Below are positions 31,561 to 42,600 of a stretch of 64,000 nt of DNA, piece by piece (the first letter of the stretch is position 1; each line of letters starts with the position of its first letter). Under the pieces are notes generated by a model. The model did no database searches. It had not been told where the DNA came from and saw only the letters and a program-made list of their open reading frames with translations. The stretch is from NCBI GenBank assembly GCA_951812925.1, contig OX638368.1:124581309-124645308 (forward strand), written 5' to 3'. The translations under genes were made by a program, and so were the position numbers. Origin of the DNA: Calliopum simillimum. Its lineage: Eukaryota; Arthropoda; Insecta; Diptera; Lauxaniidae.

Positions 31561-32511
31561 ATAACATTTCTTAATTAAATTTTTCGAAATTCGCTAAACA
31601 AACTTAGTTATTTTTGCTGTTATTTTTGAAAGTGGAATAAGTCTCAAAAAAGGGCAAAATTAACATCATTCAAATTTTGTGCCATAATAATCAGTTATTC
31701 AAACGATATCATTTTTACTCTATCAAGTAAACATTTCGTGAAAACAGATTCCAACTTTATTCATTTCTAACAAAATGTCAGCCAGTTCTGATTATGACAT
31801 TACTTTTGTCGCCTTATGGATTTACTCCAATAACTGCGAATTTCGAAAAATGGAACTAATAGTACGAGATCCGGCAGTAAAAAAATGTATCGATCGAGTT
31901 TTTTGTTAAAATCTAGTTTTTACATATATTTAGGAATGGGGGAATATATTTTTGCTGGGTTGCCTCTCGAAATGTGGCCGCAAGTATTATCAAATTGCGA
32001 TAACTTATGAACCGTGAGTCGCACGAGAAAAAGTGTCCAGATCTTTTTTATGGGGAGTCATATGCTCTACAAGTAATTTTTATTATATGTAAAAAACTAA
32101 TTTACCGTTTAGGAGTTATTTATTAAAAACCGATTTTTTTTACGTTTATTGTTTATTGCGTAAAAAAAATCGGTTTTTAATAAATAATTCTGAAACGGTA
32201 AATTTTTTCTAACGTATAATAAAAATTACTTGTAGAGCATATGACTCCCCATAAAAAAGATTTGGACACTTTTTCTCGTGCGACTCACGGTTCATAAAAT
32301 ATCGCAATTTGATAATACTTGCGGCCACATTTAGAGAGGCAACCCAGCAAAAATATATTCCCCCATTCCTAAATATATGTAAAAACTAGATTTTAACTAA
32401 AAACTCGATCGATACATTTTTTTACTGCCGGATCTTAGACTATAAGAAAAGTTGTTCAGAATAGTCACAGGAATTTTACATTTTCCGGTGTTCTACCGAT
32501 TCCCGCCCACC
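31561..32511. repeat. Foldback family member ending ACCCTGTATA, split by a second palindrome
   Basis: The right end (TTACATTTTCCGGTGTTCTA, then CCACCCTGTATA) matches 53640-53705. An internal inverted pair (TTTTTCGAAATTCGC at about 31588 and GCGAATTTCGAAAAA at 31836) belongs to the same family. Interrupted at 31860-32442. Confidence 0.65.
31860..32442. mobile_element. 583-bp near-perfect palindrome inserted with TAA duplication
   Basis: Arms of about 280 bp are nearly identical in inverse orientation (GATCCGGCAGTAAAAAAATG against CATTTTTTTACTGCCGGATC). They meet near 32150 around AAAAACCGATTTTTTTTACG. It splits the sequence GGAACTAAGAAAAG, which is continuous in the copy at about 11550-11600, with TAA duplicated at 31857-31859 and 32443-32445. 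No coding capacity. Confidence 0.85.
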
Positions 32512-32640
32512 CTGTATATACTTTTTTATACCTGCCACGCCTCCTTGTCTGCGTTATAAACGGAAGGACGAAGTAAATACACCTTGGGTGAATACACCCT
32601 ATTGGGTGTGATATCGCACGGACTTGGAGGCCAGTCCACA
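32512..32640 (+). repeat. Helentron-like 3' tail fragment
   Basis: TATACCTGCCACGCCTCCTT, GTCTGCGTTATAAACGGAAG and an ACACCTTGGGTG end duplicated once. It completes the fragment at 31428-31560. Confidence 0.7.
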
Positions 32641-33221
32641 AGTACATTACTGAAGATAACGTTCTAGCGTAACTCTTTCTTAATAAATCATTTGTTTCGC
32701 AGTATGGTATATGAGACCATCCTGTTGAAATCATTTATTTTCTAAATCAGAGCCACGCTTTGTGCCTGGCTTTATTGACGGTGATATGTCAGCCTTCTTA
32801 ATTTCTGAAAGAGAATGGCCTAAATATACTTCGGGACCAAATATCATACCAATCAGAACACTTTCGGGTTGCATCGATAGTTCTTCGATTCAGTTCCTTG
32901 CATCAACTAGATGCTTAATTATCCGTAAATTAAAATCTTTGTGAATTTTGAATCTTTGTGTATTTTTCAGTGGTTTTCCATATCATCGTCTAATTTGGTC
33001 GGTTAAATTAAGCGTTAAGTGAAGTAAGCACTAAAAAATATTATTGCAAGCATTGTTCCGGCGTAAGCCTTTGCATGAATCAAACGAGATTTTCAGAAAT
33101 TGAAGTGTTTACCAGAACCTTTGGATTTATTGGACCAGACATACAATAGAATTGTTGTTATTTTGTTAGCAGCATTGTCTAGGAATGCTGCATTACCTTG
33201 CAAAAAAATTAGCAAAATAAA
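32641..33221. other. Intergenic DNA, no gene seen
   Basis: Two short frames (minus 32465-32734, plus 32762-32944) have some mixed composition but no recognisable domain. ACCATCCTGTTGAAATC near 32717 could come from a decayed mobile element. Confidence 0.3.
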
Positions 33222-33934
33222 CTAGTAAGGGTGTAGCCTTTGGCATGGCCAAACATTAAATAACCCACACTGCAGTGTTTTATATTTTGCTTACATGGGA
33301 GGTGCCACGCCGTTTTGTCCGAGTTCACCCAGTTTTTGCTCAGAGCTTGCAATTATAGTTCTTAGTGTCGGAGTTAAATTCGGTTGAATTATCTCAAAAA
33401 ACGTTTTAAGTATAGCGTTTTGAAGCTTTTGGTTACATGGGTGGTGACACGACCTCTGGTCCGTGTTCGTCTAGTTTTAGCTCAGAGTGTGCATTTATAG
33501 TCCTTAGTATTCGAGTGAAATTTAGTTGGATTATCTCCAAAAAAGCTTTGATATAGCGTTTTGAAGCTTTTGCGTATATGGGAGTTGCCACGCCCTCTTG
33601 TCCGAATCCGCCCAGTTTTTGCTTAGAGCTTGCGCTAATAATTCGTAGTATTTATGTGTATTTTAGTTGAATTGTCCTGAATTGTCCGATTTCACTCATT
33701 TTCAATTCCACGAGCTAGCTTTGACGACGGAGGCCGTGTACCAAATTTCATTGAATTATCTTGCTTAGTTTTCTCGTAAAAAATATTTCCACGTTCAGCG
33801 AGACAGACCTGGCTATAACGACTCAGTAGGTGACGCTGATCAAGAATATATATACTTTTCAATATCTGGCACGCCTACATCTCTGCGTTACAAATAGAAG
33901 GACAAAGTGAATATACCCTGGGTGTAGGGTATAA
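33222..33934 (+). mobile_element. Helentron-like element, 713 bp
   Basis: It starts CTAGTAAGGGTGTAG after host AA and ends GGGTGTAGGGTATAA. About 2.5 units of the 142-bp repeat are present (landmarks near 33289, 33432, 33573), then the tail with GACGCTGATCAAGAATATAT and ACAAATAGAAGGACAAAGTG. Confidence 0.75.
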
Positions 33935-34155
33935 AAAAAAAAAAAACAAAAAGATCGTACACACCTCTCATTTATGCATTACATAGAAAATTGTATACCC
34001 CATTAATTTATCCCACTAATGAAATGAACTTCTAAACTGAACACAAATCAGCCTATTCGAAAAACAAATCTCTTTAAAAATCATCATTTCCGCTTGCATA
34101 ATGTGAACCAAAATATTTTGTAGTACTTTTTTAAAAAATTTATTCATATACATTA

Positions 34156-34316
34156 TATGTGACCTGGTCTATGAAAAGGGGGCTTAGGTGCGAAAAAAAA
34201 AATGTTGTGAAAACAACTGGAAAACAACTTTTAAAGGTAAATTTATGCGAATCGGCAAAAAATTGGAATTTTTTTTTTTGACACGTAAGCACCCTTTTCA
34301 TAGACCAAGTCACATA
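34156..34316. mobile_element. 161-bp MITE
   Basis: Inverted ends TATGTGACCTGGTCTATGAA and TATGTGACTTGGTCTATGAA (then AAGGG.GCTTA) are flanked by TA on each side. The interior is A/T homopolymer-rich and noncoding. Confidence 0.75.
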
Positions 34317-34362
34317 TAGTTTTTTTTTTTTTTTTTGTAATATTGGTATATTACTTGTTATT

Positions 34363-34463
34363 TGTTATGCTCCTCCTAGGAGTTACAGAAGACTACATAC
34401 ATACATAAATATATACACTTGTTATTTGAAGTATAGATTTTTAGGAATAGATAGATAGATAGT
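34363..34463 (+). repeat. RTE-type 3' tail relic plus microsatellites
   Basis: ATGCTCCTCCTAGGAGTTAC, then ACATACATACATAAAT, matches the 3' end of the RTE copy at 29301-29340. A GATA tract follows at 34447-34463. It appears to be a severely 5'-truncated insertion. Confidence 0.6.
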
Positions 34464-34520
34464 ATAGATTCAGGAAATTAATATTATGGCACATTTACTT
34501 AGTGAAAATAAGTCTTAGCC

Positions 34521-35369
34521 TTGAGTCTTGGTCTTGGTCTTGGTCGTAGTCTTAGTCTTAGTCTTAGTCTTAGTCTTAGTCTTGGTCTTGGTCTTGGTCT
34601 TGGTCTTGGTCTTGGTCTTGGTCTTGGTCTTGGTCTTGGTCTTGGTCTTGGTCTTGGTCTTGGTCTTGGTCTTGGTCTTGGTCTTGGTCTTGGTCTTGGT
34701 CTTGGTCTTGGTCTTGGTCTTGGTCTTGGTCTTGGTCTTGGTCTTGGTCTTGGTCTTGGTCTTGGTCTTGGTCTTGGTCTTGGTCTTGGTCTTGGTCTTG
34801 GTCTTGGTCTTGGTCTTGGTCTTGGTCTTGGTCTTGGTCTTGGTCTTGGTCTTGGTCTTGGTCTTGGTCTTGGTCTTGGTCTTGGTCTTGGTCTTGGTCT
34901 TGGTCTTGGTCTTGGTCTTGGTCTTGGTCTTGGTCTTGGTCTTGGTCTTGGTCTTGGTCTTGGTCTTGGTCTTGGTCTTGGTCTTGGTCTTGGTCTTGGT
35001 CTTGGTCTTGGTCTTGGTCTTGGTCTTGGTCTTGGTCTTGGTCTTGGTCTTGGTCTTGGTCTTGGTCTTGGTCTTGGTCTTGGTCTTGGTCTTGGTCTTG
35101 GTCTTGGTCTTGGTCTTGGTCTTGGTCTTGGTCTTGGTCTTGGTCTTGGTCTTGGTCTTGGTCTTGGCCTTGGTCTTGGTCTTGGTCTTGGTCTTGGTCT
35201 TGGTCTTGGTCTTGGTCTTGGTCTTGGTCTTGGTCTTGGTCTTGGTCTTGGTCTTGGTCTTGGTCTTGGTCTTGGTCTTGGTCTTGGTCTTGGTCTTGGT
35301 CTTGGTCTTGGTCTTGGTCTTGGTCTTGGTCTTGGTCTTGGTCTTGGCCTTGGCCTTGGTCTTGGTCTT
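34521..35369 (+). repeat. (GGTCTT)n hexanucleotide satellite, about 141 units
   Basis: An almost uninterrupted run of GGTCTT, starting with about six AGTCTT variants (34547-34580) and showing three GGCCTT variants near 35167 and 35347-35355. All three forward frames and one reverse frame are open only because the hexamer lacks stops, giving artificial LG, VL and DQ dipeptide chains. Flanking sequence on the right keeps scattered CAAGAC/GTCTTG words. Confidence 0.97.
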
Positions 35370-35720
35370 GAAAAACTACCAAGACAAAGTTTTCCAGAGA
35401 AAATGTAATTTTAAGACCAGGATCAAGACTGCTTGGTCTTGGTCACGATGATCATCAAGACCAAGACTGATTTTCAGTCGAGGCTATCAAGTATAAAATC
35501 ATCTTTCAATACGAAACTTGGCATCGAAAAAACCCAACTGCATTGGAAAAATAAGTTTTTGAAATTTGGACTACTTTACAATCTTAAGAAATTTTTTCAA
35601 GACCAAGGCTAACATCAAGATTCAATATCAAAACCAAGACCAAGACTCAATGTCGAAGACCAAGACTGCTATGGTCTTGTTCTTAGTATTGTTTGGCTAA
35701 TCACTTATAGTTATTCTTTG
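35370..35720 (+). repeat. Right flank of the satellite: copy of the 29.9-kb dispersed element
   Basis: CAATCTTAAGAAATTTTTTC, AATATCAAAACCAAGACCAA and GACCAAGACTGCTATGGTCT match 29968-30090. It links the satellite to a transposable-element family. Confidence 0.7.
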
Positions 35721-37942
35721 AAATAAGCTCAAATTTTTGCTTTATTAATGCTTAGTAACAGCCTAAGACTCGTTTGTTTATGACCTTGCACCCCTGTATT
35801 AAAACGAAGATAAGAAGCATAAACATAAAAATTCATAAAAAAATATTATTTTTTTATAATTAATCTTGAGGGTACTTAAACGGTTATTGCTCTTGACCAT
35901 AGAACTATGTAATATTGTTTGTATTGTTTTACTTTCTGTTGGAGATTATGGAGAAAAATGTTATTTGGAACATGATTATAAAACGAAAGTGAAATACATA
36001 CATTAGTTTGATACATGTAAATATGTATTTTATTGCGTTTTATTGTGTTTTGGCTACAAAAGCCATTATTGTAAATCAAATTATACATTTATTATTGATT
36101 CAGATTAAATAAATAGCAAAAAAGAACATTGCACCTTAATCAATGGCTGTGCTGCAAATTCTCAGTTAGAGATTATCTTAGAAGCGGATCTTATAACAAA
36201 GGCTGTATACTTGGTTTGGATCAAAATTTCCGAAAACACCCGCATTGTTTTAATGAAGATCTAAACGGCAAATGTAGATGTGAATGACGTTTATTTTCAA
36301 CATGACGAACGTGTCACTCATCAGTTGAAACAATGGCTCTTTTCTGTCAAATATTTAAAACTAAGCCTCATGTTGAAACACCTACACTTTTGCTTATAAT
36401 TTATACATAGTCATACATTTTTTTTCCTAGACATGTGTATAATAATATGTTGTATAATTTAATAACAATTCAAGGCCGTAAGGTTAATATTTTGTCTAAT
36501 GCAGCAACAAATTTTTTAAAAATATCTTTATTGATAAGCTTCATTCGCTTGAAGGCTTCGAAAAAATACCTACTGTATGTCGAGTGATAACCTTTTGCAA
36601 TGATTTTTCTGAGCATTGCAATTGCATTGCATTTAAATCTACGACGAATTTTAAAAAATGTTTCGACTGGAAAACTAAATTTTTTCTCACCTAAATGTTT
36701 TTGCTTTATCGATGACTTATAAAAGTAACCCGCGAATAATTATGCAATTCATCGGTTCGTTCAAGTTTTAATAAAGTACCTACCTTTGTACGGAACGTTC
36801 TACAAAATATTCAGAGCAAAAAAAAAAAAAATTTAAAGACTCATCGAATATGGCGCTCCTTATGGACACTATGAAATAATTTGTATATAACAAGCAGTAC
36901 TTAACATTAATACATATCATTTATATATTGTAGTTAAATGTACTTGTACAAAGTGTTATCAATTAAAAATGTTTATTTTTATATATTTACACACAAATTG
37001 AATGTATAACTTTCACGTAATTGCCGCGTGGGTACATTTTCAAAACGATAATTCGCTTTTAATCAATCAAAGGTTAAAAAAATAAACTTTTAATATTTTT
37101 ATTCTTTTCCGTTTTTTCTTTAAAAAAATATTCATTAGTGGCAGAAACGTGCAGCTTTTGAAAACGTTTCGAACTGGATATTTCTGATATTTCTGATATT
37201 GATATTTATTTTTGCATTGAAAGTGAGCATTTTTAAATGAGCTTCTGAAATTTACGTTTTTTTAATAAATATCTATATATTAATATGCAAGACAAAAATT
37301 TGTCCAACCTTTTTACTATGTTAGAAATGGAGTACGACTATACACTATTAGAAAGGTATTTGTGTTTAATGTGGACAAAGTTAAAATTTTTTTAATATTT
37401 TACCATTAAGCCAGGTAAAATTAAAGGCAAATTTTTCAATATTAACACAAAATACGCGGTCACACAGAGCTGAAAAGAGGATTCAGCACAAAAAGAAAGA
37501 CAAAAAGCTGACTGACACTGACTATGTTTTATTATCTTCTTTTCGTTTCACATTTGTCATTGTACCAGCGATGATAAATGGGCTTTTCTATTTTGTACCA
37601 AATAGCCTAAAAAAGTACTAAAACTGTCCAAAAAGTACCAAAATTATTTAATACATTTGTGGTCAAATTTTCACCATTGGGCGATTCTAGTAAAAATAAT
37701 ATTTGAATTTCTATGCGTATTGAGTTTCAAACTCGAACACAATGTTGAAAGACAGATTACAAACTCTTTAACACATCAGACTACATACTGCATATATCAC
37801 TCGCAACAAAGAAATGATCTAGAAATATATGGGTGATTCTACTCACGAAGGAAGGAACATTAGTTTTTTTGGGATCTGAGTTCAGACAAGTAGTCAAGAT
37901 GCACGAATTTTATGGCCGTTTAAAGAAAAAATTAGCTAAGAA
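35721..37942. other. Intergenic DNA, no gene seen
   Basis: AT-rich with small poly-A runs. No frame longer than about 70 codons and no recognisable motif were found. TGATATTTCTGATATTGATA at about 37180-37200 is a short local repeat. Confidence 0.4.
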
Positions 37943-38263
37943 GGCCACAGGAAGCAGGTCGACAGGAAGCAAAACCTAATCCGACTAAAATGAACCGGAA
38001 ATCTGCATTGATACGTTGTTTTCTTTTAATGTGAAGATAAAAACGCACTAAACTTTGAAATCCAATCTGATCCCGTTTTTTAAAGAGGTCAAAAAACTAT
38101 AACTTAAAAAAAACACTCACTCTATCACATGTGGTCTTGAGATATTCTTAACTATAAATTCAAAAACACGATTTTTGAGGATATATAGAGGACATACAGG
38201 ATGTCCGGAAAACTTTTATAAATATTTTAATATGCGGAAGGTAATGTCAAGGGCTGTATTTTT

Positions 38264-38460
38264 TGCACTTGTCTAATTGGTATCGTTTTCGAGTTATAAC
38301 ACCTTAAGGAAATTGCATTTCTGAATGCGTTTTCAAATATTCTGAAAACTTTATAAATATTTTCTAATGATTTTATTCGAAATGCTTGTCAAAAAAAAAA
38401 ATTTTTTTTTAATTAAGGTGTTATAACTCGAAAACGGTACCACTTAGACAAGTGGAGCAA
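38264..38460. repeat. Smaller inverted repeat within the foldback
   Basis: CACTTGTCTAATTGGTATCG plus TTTTCGAGTTATAACACC on the left is inverted as GGTGTTATAACTCGAAAACG then GTACCACTTAGACAAGTG on the right. The right end is cut by the Helentron-like insertion at 38468. Confidence 0.75.
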
Positions 38461-38848
38461 AAACGAACTAGTAAGGGTGTATCCTTGGGCCTGGCCAAAC
38501 ATTAAATAAATACCCTACTCTGCAGTACTTTGCAAATGGTGCCACGCCTCTTGTCCGTGTTCGTCTAGTTTTAGCTCAGAGTGTGCATTGATAGTCCTTA
38601 GTATTCGAGAGAAATTTAGTTGGATTATCTCAAAAAACTTTTTCAGTACAGCATTTTGAAATGTATGCTTATATGGGAGGTGCCACGCTCTCCTGTCTGA
38701 TTTTACCCAGTTTTCGCTCAGAGCTTGCATTTATGGTTCTTAGTGTTTGAGTAAAATTTAGTTCGATTATTTCAAAAAACGCTTTCAGTAAATGGGAGAT
38801 GCCACGCCTTCTTGTACGAATCCGCCCAGTTTTTGCTTAGAGATTGCG

Positions 38849-39185
38849 CGGCTACCGGGCATAATCCCAACGGACATAGTTCCCACTTCGTAAATGGGGA
38901 TTATGTCCGAAAATTTTTCGGTCATAATCGCCATTTTGGTATTGGGGGTTATGTCCGACAAATTTAATTAAGATTGTACAAAATTTTTGCAATAATCCAT
39001 TTAAAAAATTTATATAATTAGTGTAGGATATTATAGACTGATCCGCGACTGAAGGCCGCCACGGAGCCGTTATTGGATTTATTGGGAGTTTTAAATCCTG
39101 AGCTGTGGCTGTTGTCAATAAAAAAACAAGGCGTTAGGAAATATCATTATGGGACTATGTCCGTGAGGATTATGTCATGGCACCG
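38849..39185. mobile_element. 337-bp MITE (GGATTATGTC family)
   Basis: Imperfect inverted ends CGGCTACCGGGCATAATCC and CGGTGCCATGACATAATCC; internal repeats of GGGGATTATGTCCGA. It splits a Helentron-like unit; the intact form AGAGCTTGCGCTAATAATT is seen at about 21013-21031, allowing an imperfect ~8-bp duplication around GATTGCGC/GCTTGCAC. Related copies: 58963-59238 and the fragment at 6636-6712. Confidence 0.7.
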
Positions 39186-39292
39186 CTTGCACTAATAATT
39201 TGTAGTATTTGAGTGTACTTTGGTTGAATTTTAGTTAAAATTACTCCTAAAGTTGCATTTTGAACATTTTTTTTGGCAGGCGTGCCCGTTAA

Positions 39293-39362
39293 CCCTTTCG
39301 ACCCGGCTGGGACAATATATCCCAATTTACATATATATATTGTCCCAGCCGGGTCGAAAGGG
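39293..39362. mobile_element. 70-bp piggyBac-like palindromic MITE with TTAA duplication
   Basis: Ends CCCTTTCGACCCGGCTGGGA are perfectly inverted over about 28 bp, with TTAA at 39289-39292 and 39363-39366. CCCTT-type ends with a TTAA duplication are diagnostic of piggyBac. The empty site is visible in the parallel copy at about 21121-21135 (CCGTTGACCGATTT). Confidence 0.88.
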
Positions 39363-39685
39363 TTAACCGATTTCTTTAATTTTCAATCCCACAAGCTAAC
39401 TTTGACGACCGAGGCAGTATACCAAATTTCATTGAATTATCTTGCTTAGTTTTCTCGTAAAAAATATTTCCACTCACAGCCAGCCAGACTGGATTCGGAT
39501 TCAGTATTTTTTTTAAGTGTACAGGTTTTTGATCCCTTTTTAAAACAGGGGTCGGATAGGATTTAAAAGTTTGGTGCATTTTTATCTTCACATTATAAGA
39601 AAACAGCCTATCAATGCAGATTTCCGGTCCATTTAAGTAGGATTAGATTTTGCTTCCTGCCTACCGTGGGGGAGAGCCTAAGCAA

Positions 39686-42600
39686 ATAATCTAATAAGGC
39701 ACTGTTTTTTTAAACCCAACTATTTTTACTACTAAAACACAAAATTTAGATCTTTAAGTTTCTAGAAAACTGAGGCCAGGAGGCTGAGGTTTTTTCATTT
39801 TTTAGTCAATAAATCGTCAATACAACGCTCAACAATAAATTTATGAAATGTTAAAACGCTATGGATTTGTAACTTACAAATGTAATAAAAATTTACTACG
39901 AAATATATTTTCAACGAAAATAGTTGCCAGGGTCTGAGGATTTGACTGCCCGCAACACAATTTCACACACAAAACTTGTCGTGTCGACTAAAATATCCAC
40001 GATCCGAGGCAAATGAAAGCGATTCTAAGATAACTTTACTGCGTTCATTCGGATCAATAAAGCAGCAACGTGAATGATACTCAAATTCATCAAAATTTTT
40101 AAATGTTTTGATGTGGCAGGAGGCTGATGTGAAAGTCGAGTGACAAAGTTCAATAACATATTTTTTTATAAAATTCAAAATTAATTGCAAAATTTGGCAG
40201 TTACATTGAAAGCATATTGATTACATATCTCATTTCTAGTGTAAAATGTACGTATGTTAACTTGAAAATGAGTTTAATTTAAATTCGGAAATGCAAATCT
40301 GCATGCATTTGTATTAATCTTCTCAGTGTACTAAAAAACTGTATTATATGTGCTTAGTTTTCATTTTTTAAAGTGTGGTCAACAATAATATGTAAATTTA
40401 AATAAGATATATCTTACTTCCGAGTCATTGTTATCCTCCATAAATAAAAAGGGAATCATGCATTCTACTAGAAGCATAAAATCAATTTTGTTGCCCTTAG
40501 AAACAGGGAATTTGTTAATTCAATTTTAATGTTCTCCTCCCCAACTCAGGAAAAGAGTTTATGCTACCGACTATGGAAAAAAATCAAAATAATGCTATTT
40601 TATGTTGAAAAAAAAAACGAAAGAGTTTGATGGACTTGTGCAGTATTTTTTCCATTTTCTTGTGTTTTAAGGTTGGGGAGATCGAACAAAATTGTATTTT
40701 TCCCAAATACACTGCTTAGCAAACAAACAACCAATATTACAATTTAATTCGATTTAATAAAATAACAGGCAACTCGTATGTTTGTTCGTGTAGCTAAGTC
40801 AACAGTATCTTAGGCTAAATTGGGCTTGCACTTCTTGCCACATGTTGTAGGGGTACACAGTTATTTTCGTGCCGTACGAAACCAAACAAATAGTTAACAG
40901 ACATACCAACTTCCTTCCTATGTGTGGCAATGTGAATCAGGATAAATTCATAAGTCTTTGATTACAATCCGAACGGTGAAGATCAGAACTCAAATAGCGG
41001 ATTGTTTCGCAAAAGTGCTGGTGTTGTAAAAAATAAAATAAAAAAAAAAAAAACAAATTTGTGTCATACAGTTGTCATACCCTAATTATTGATTCGCTTA
41101 TATTGACGAGGTAACTTAATAAATTAAAACGAAGCACATAAATGTAAATTGTAATTTAAAATGAGAAAATTATTATAAGTGTATCTTGCATCGAAAATTA
41201 CCTATCTCCGAGATTGGACAGAAAGTGTTAAAAATAAAGTTGTTTTTTTCATAATTTTGCCGAAAAACGCTGCATAAGCAAAAAGCGTATAATACTTTTA
41301 TAAAAAATATTTATTATCAAGTTTTCCACAAGAACTATTAAAAATAATATTATTGTGATACTGTTTCAAAGTCGAGTAGCTTAGAAAACGGTACAGGTAC
41401 TCAATAGATTGCTTTGAAGCAAGATAATAGAAAAAGTTAGAAATGCGAGACAGCCCTCAACGTTATTTGGGCATCTAAAATTGTAGATTTCAATGCACTA
41501 AACAAACTGGACCTTACATTGTGGATTTTTTCGAAGATTTTTTCTCAGCTTATGTTGTAATTTTTGTTTATACACTAGACTGATACAAAAAAAAAAAAAA
41601 TAAAAAAAATAAAAAAATTCTTCAATCTGAGAACAGGTTCTTTTAGACAATACCCCAGATAACTAAAAAAATGGAAATTACTCCTGAAAATCTGATGTTA
41701 TGTATGTATTTAGAATGTGTGTTGAGAATTTTTGCCAATTTTTTAGAAGGTCATAAGGTATTTATTTCTCAAATTATTCTTCTTGGTTTAAATTAAAAGT
41801 TCCAAAAGTTACGTATTTTCGAAAATGTTCCCTACTGTAAAATTAAAAGTCTACATGTTGGATGAATATTGTCGTCTAATGCTTTTACGGAAATCGTAAA
41901 AAGAACATTTTTGTAGAATATAAAAATAGATGTTAACCGCTTAAGATGTTCTATGAAACTATACCCTTTTCGAGTCGATTATTTTGATAGTTTTCGAAAC
42001 TATACAACTTTTGGTGTATTAAGCTTAATAAAATAATAATAATTTCAAATATTGTTGTTGAATTTGAAGTGTTTTCATTTTTTTTTAAATACTTTAAATC
42101 AATGAGAGTGTAATGAACGCGAAGGATTTGTGGATTCAACAATACTTCTTTTTAACTACTCAGGATATAATCCTATTGTTTAAAATAAATTCCAATTGCC
42201 ATATGGGCTTTTCCCAGGTGACGAACGTGACCGTCGTACACATTTAAAGTGCAAAATAAGTGGAAGTAAAACATACTTTTATTTAAGTTTTTACTTTACA
42301 TTATAGCTCTAACGTAGTACTATAAATAGGGCCAACATTAATAGCAGGCGAAGTTCTGGTTTCAAGATACTTGCAACAAAAGACGCAGAACGAATGTGAC
42401 AAAAATAGAAGTAGTTTTCGTGCCTATTCAAAGAAAGTCAGAATTCAGCGAAACAAGTCAGAATTTTTTAGTGCGACTAATTTTAGAATCTTATGCAATA
42501 ATGTTACTTTATAATGTATTTTGTTTGATTCAAATATCTTTTTCTTTGTTTTGATCATAATCTGAATCGATACGTGACAATATGAAAGAAACATTTTTTC

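Larger units (their letters stand above)
38468..39490 (+). mobile_element. Helentron-like element carrying two MITEs
   Basis: It starts CTAGTAAGGGTGTATCC after host AA. Diverged 142-bp units (about 38530-38848) are interrupted by a MITE, then resume CTTGCACTAATAATTTGTAG. A second, 70-bp palindrome splits the tail at 39293. The tail ends early in CAGCCAGCCAGAC. Confidence 0.75.
37943..39685. repeat. Foldback element, interrupted by nested insertions
   Basis: The left arm 37943-38100 (CAGGAAGCAAAACCTAATCC, CCGGAAATCTGCATTGATA, GTGAAGATAAAAACGCAC) is inverted at about 39515-39685 (GTGCATTTTTATCTTCAC, TATCAATGCAGATTTCCGG, GGATTAGATTTTGCTTCCTG). Between them lie a smaller inverted repeat, a Helentron-like element and two MITEs. 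Confidence 0.75.

Noticed and set aside
34521..35451. Long open frames encoding poly-LG, poly-VL and poly-DQ
   Set aside because: They exist only because the GGTCTT hexamer contains no stop codon in these frames; there is no start context, family or non-repeat domain.
39963..40190. Minus-strand 75-codon frame with several cysteines and histidines
   Set aside because: Spacing does not fit a zinc finger or RING, and no neighbouring exon or splice signal supports it.
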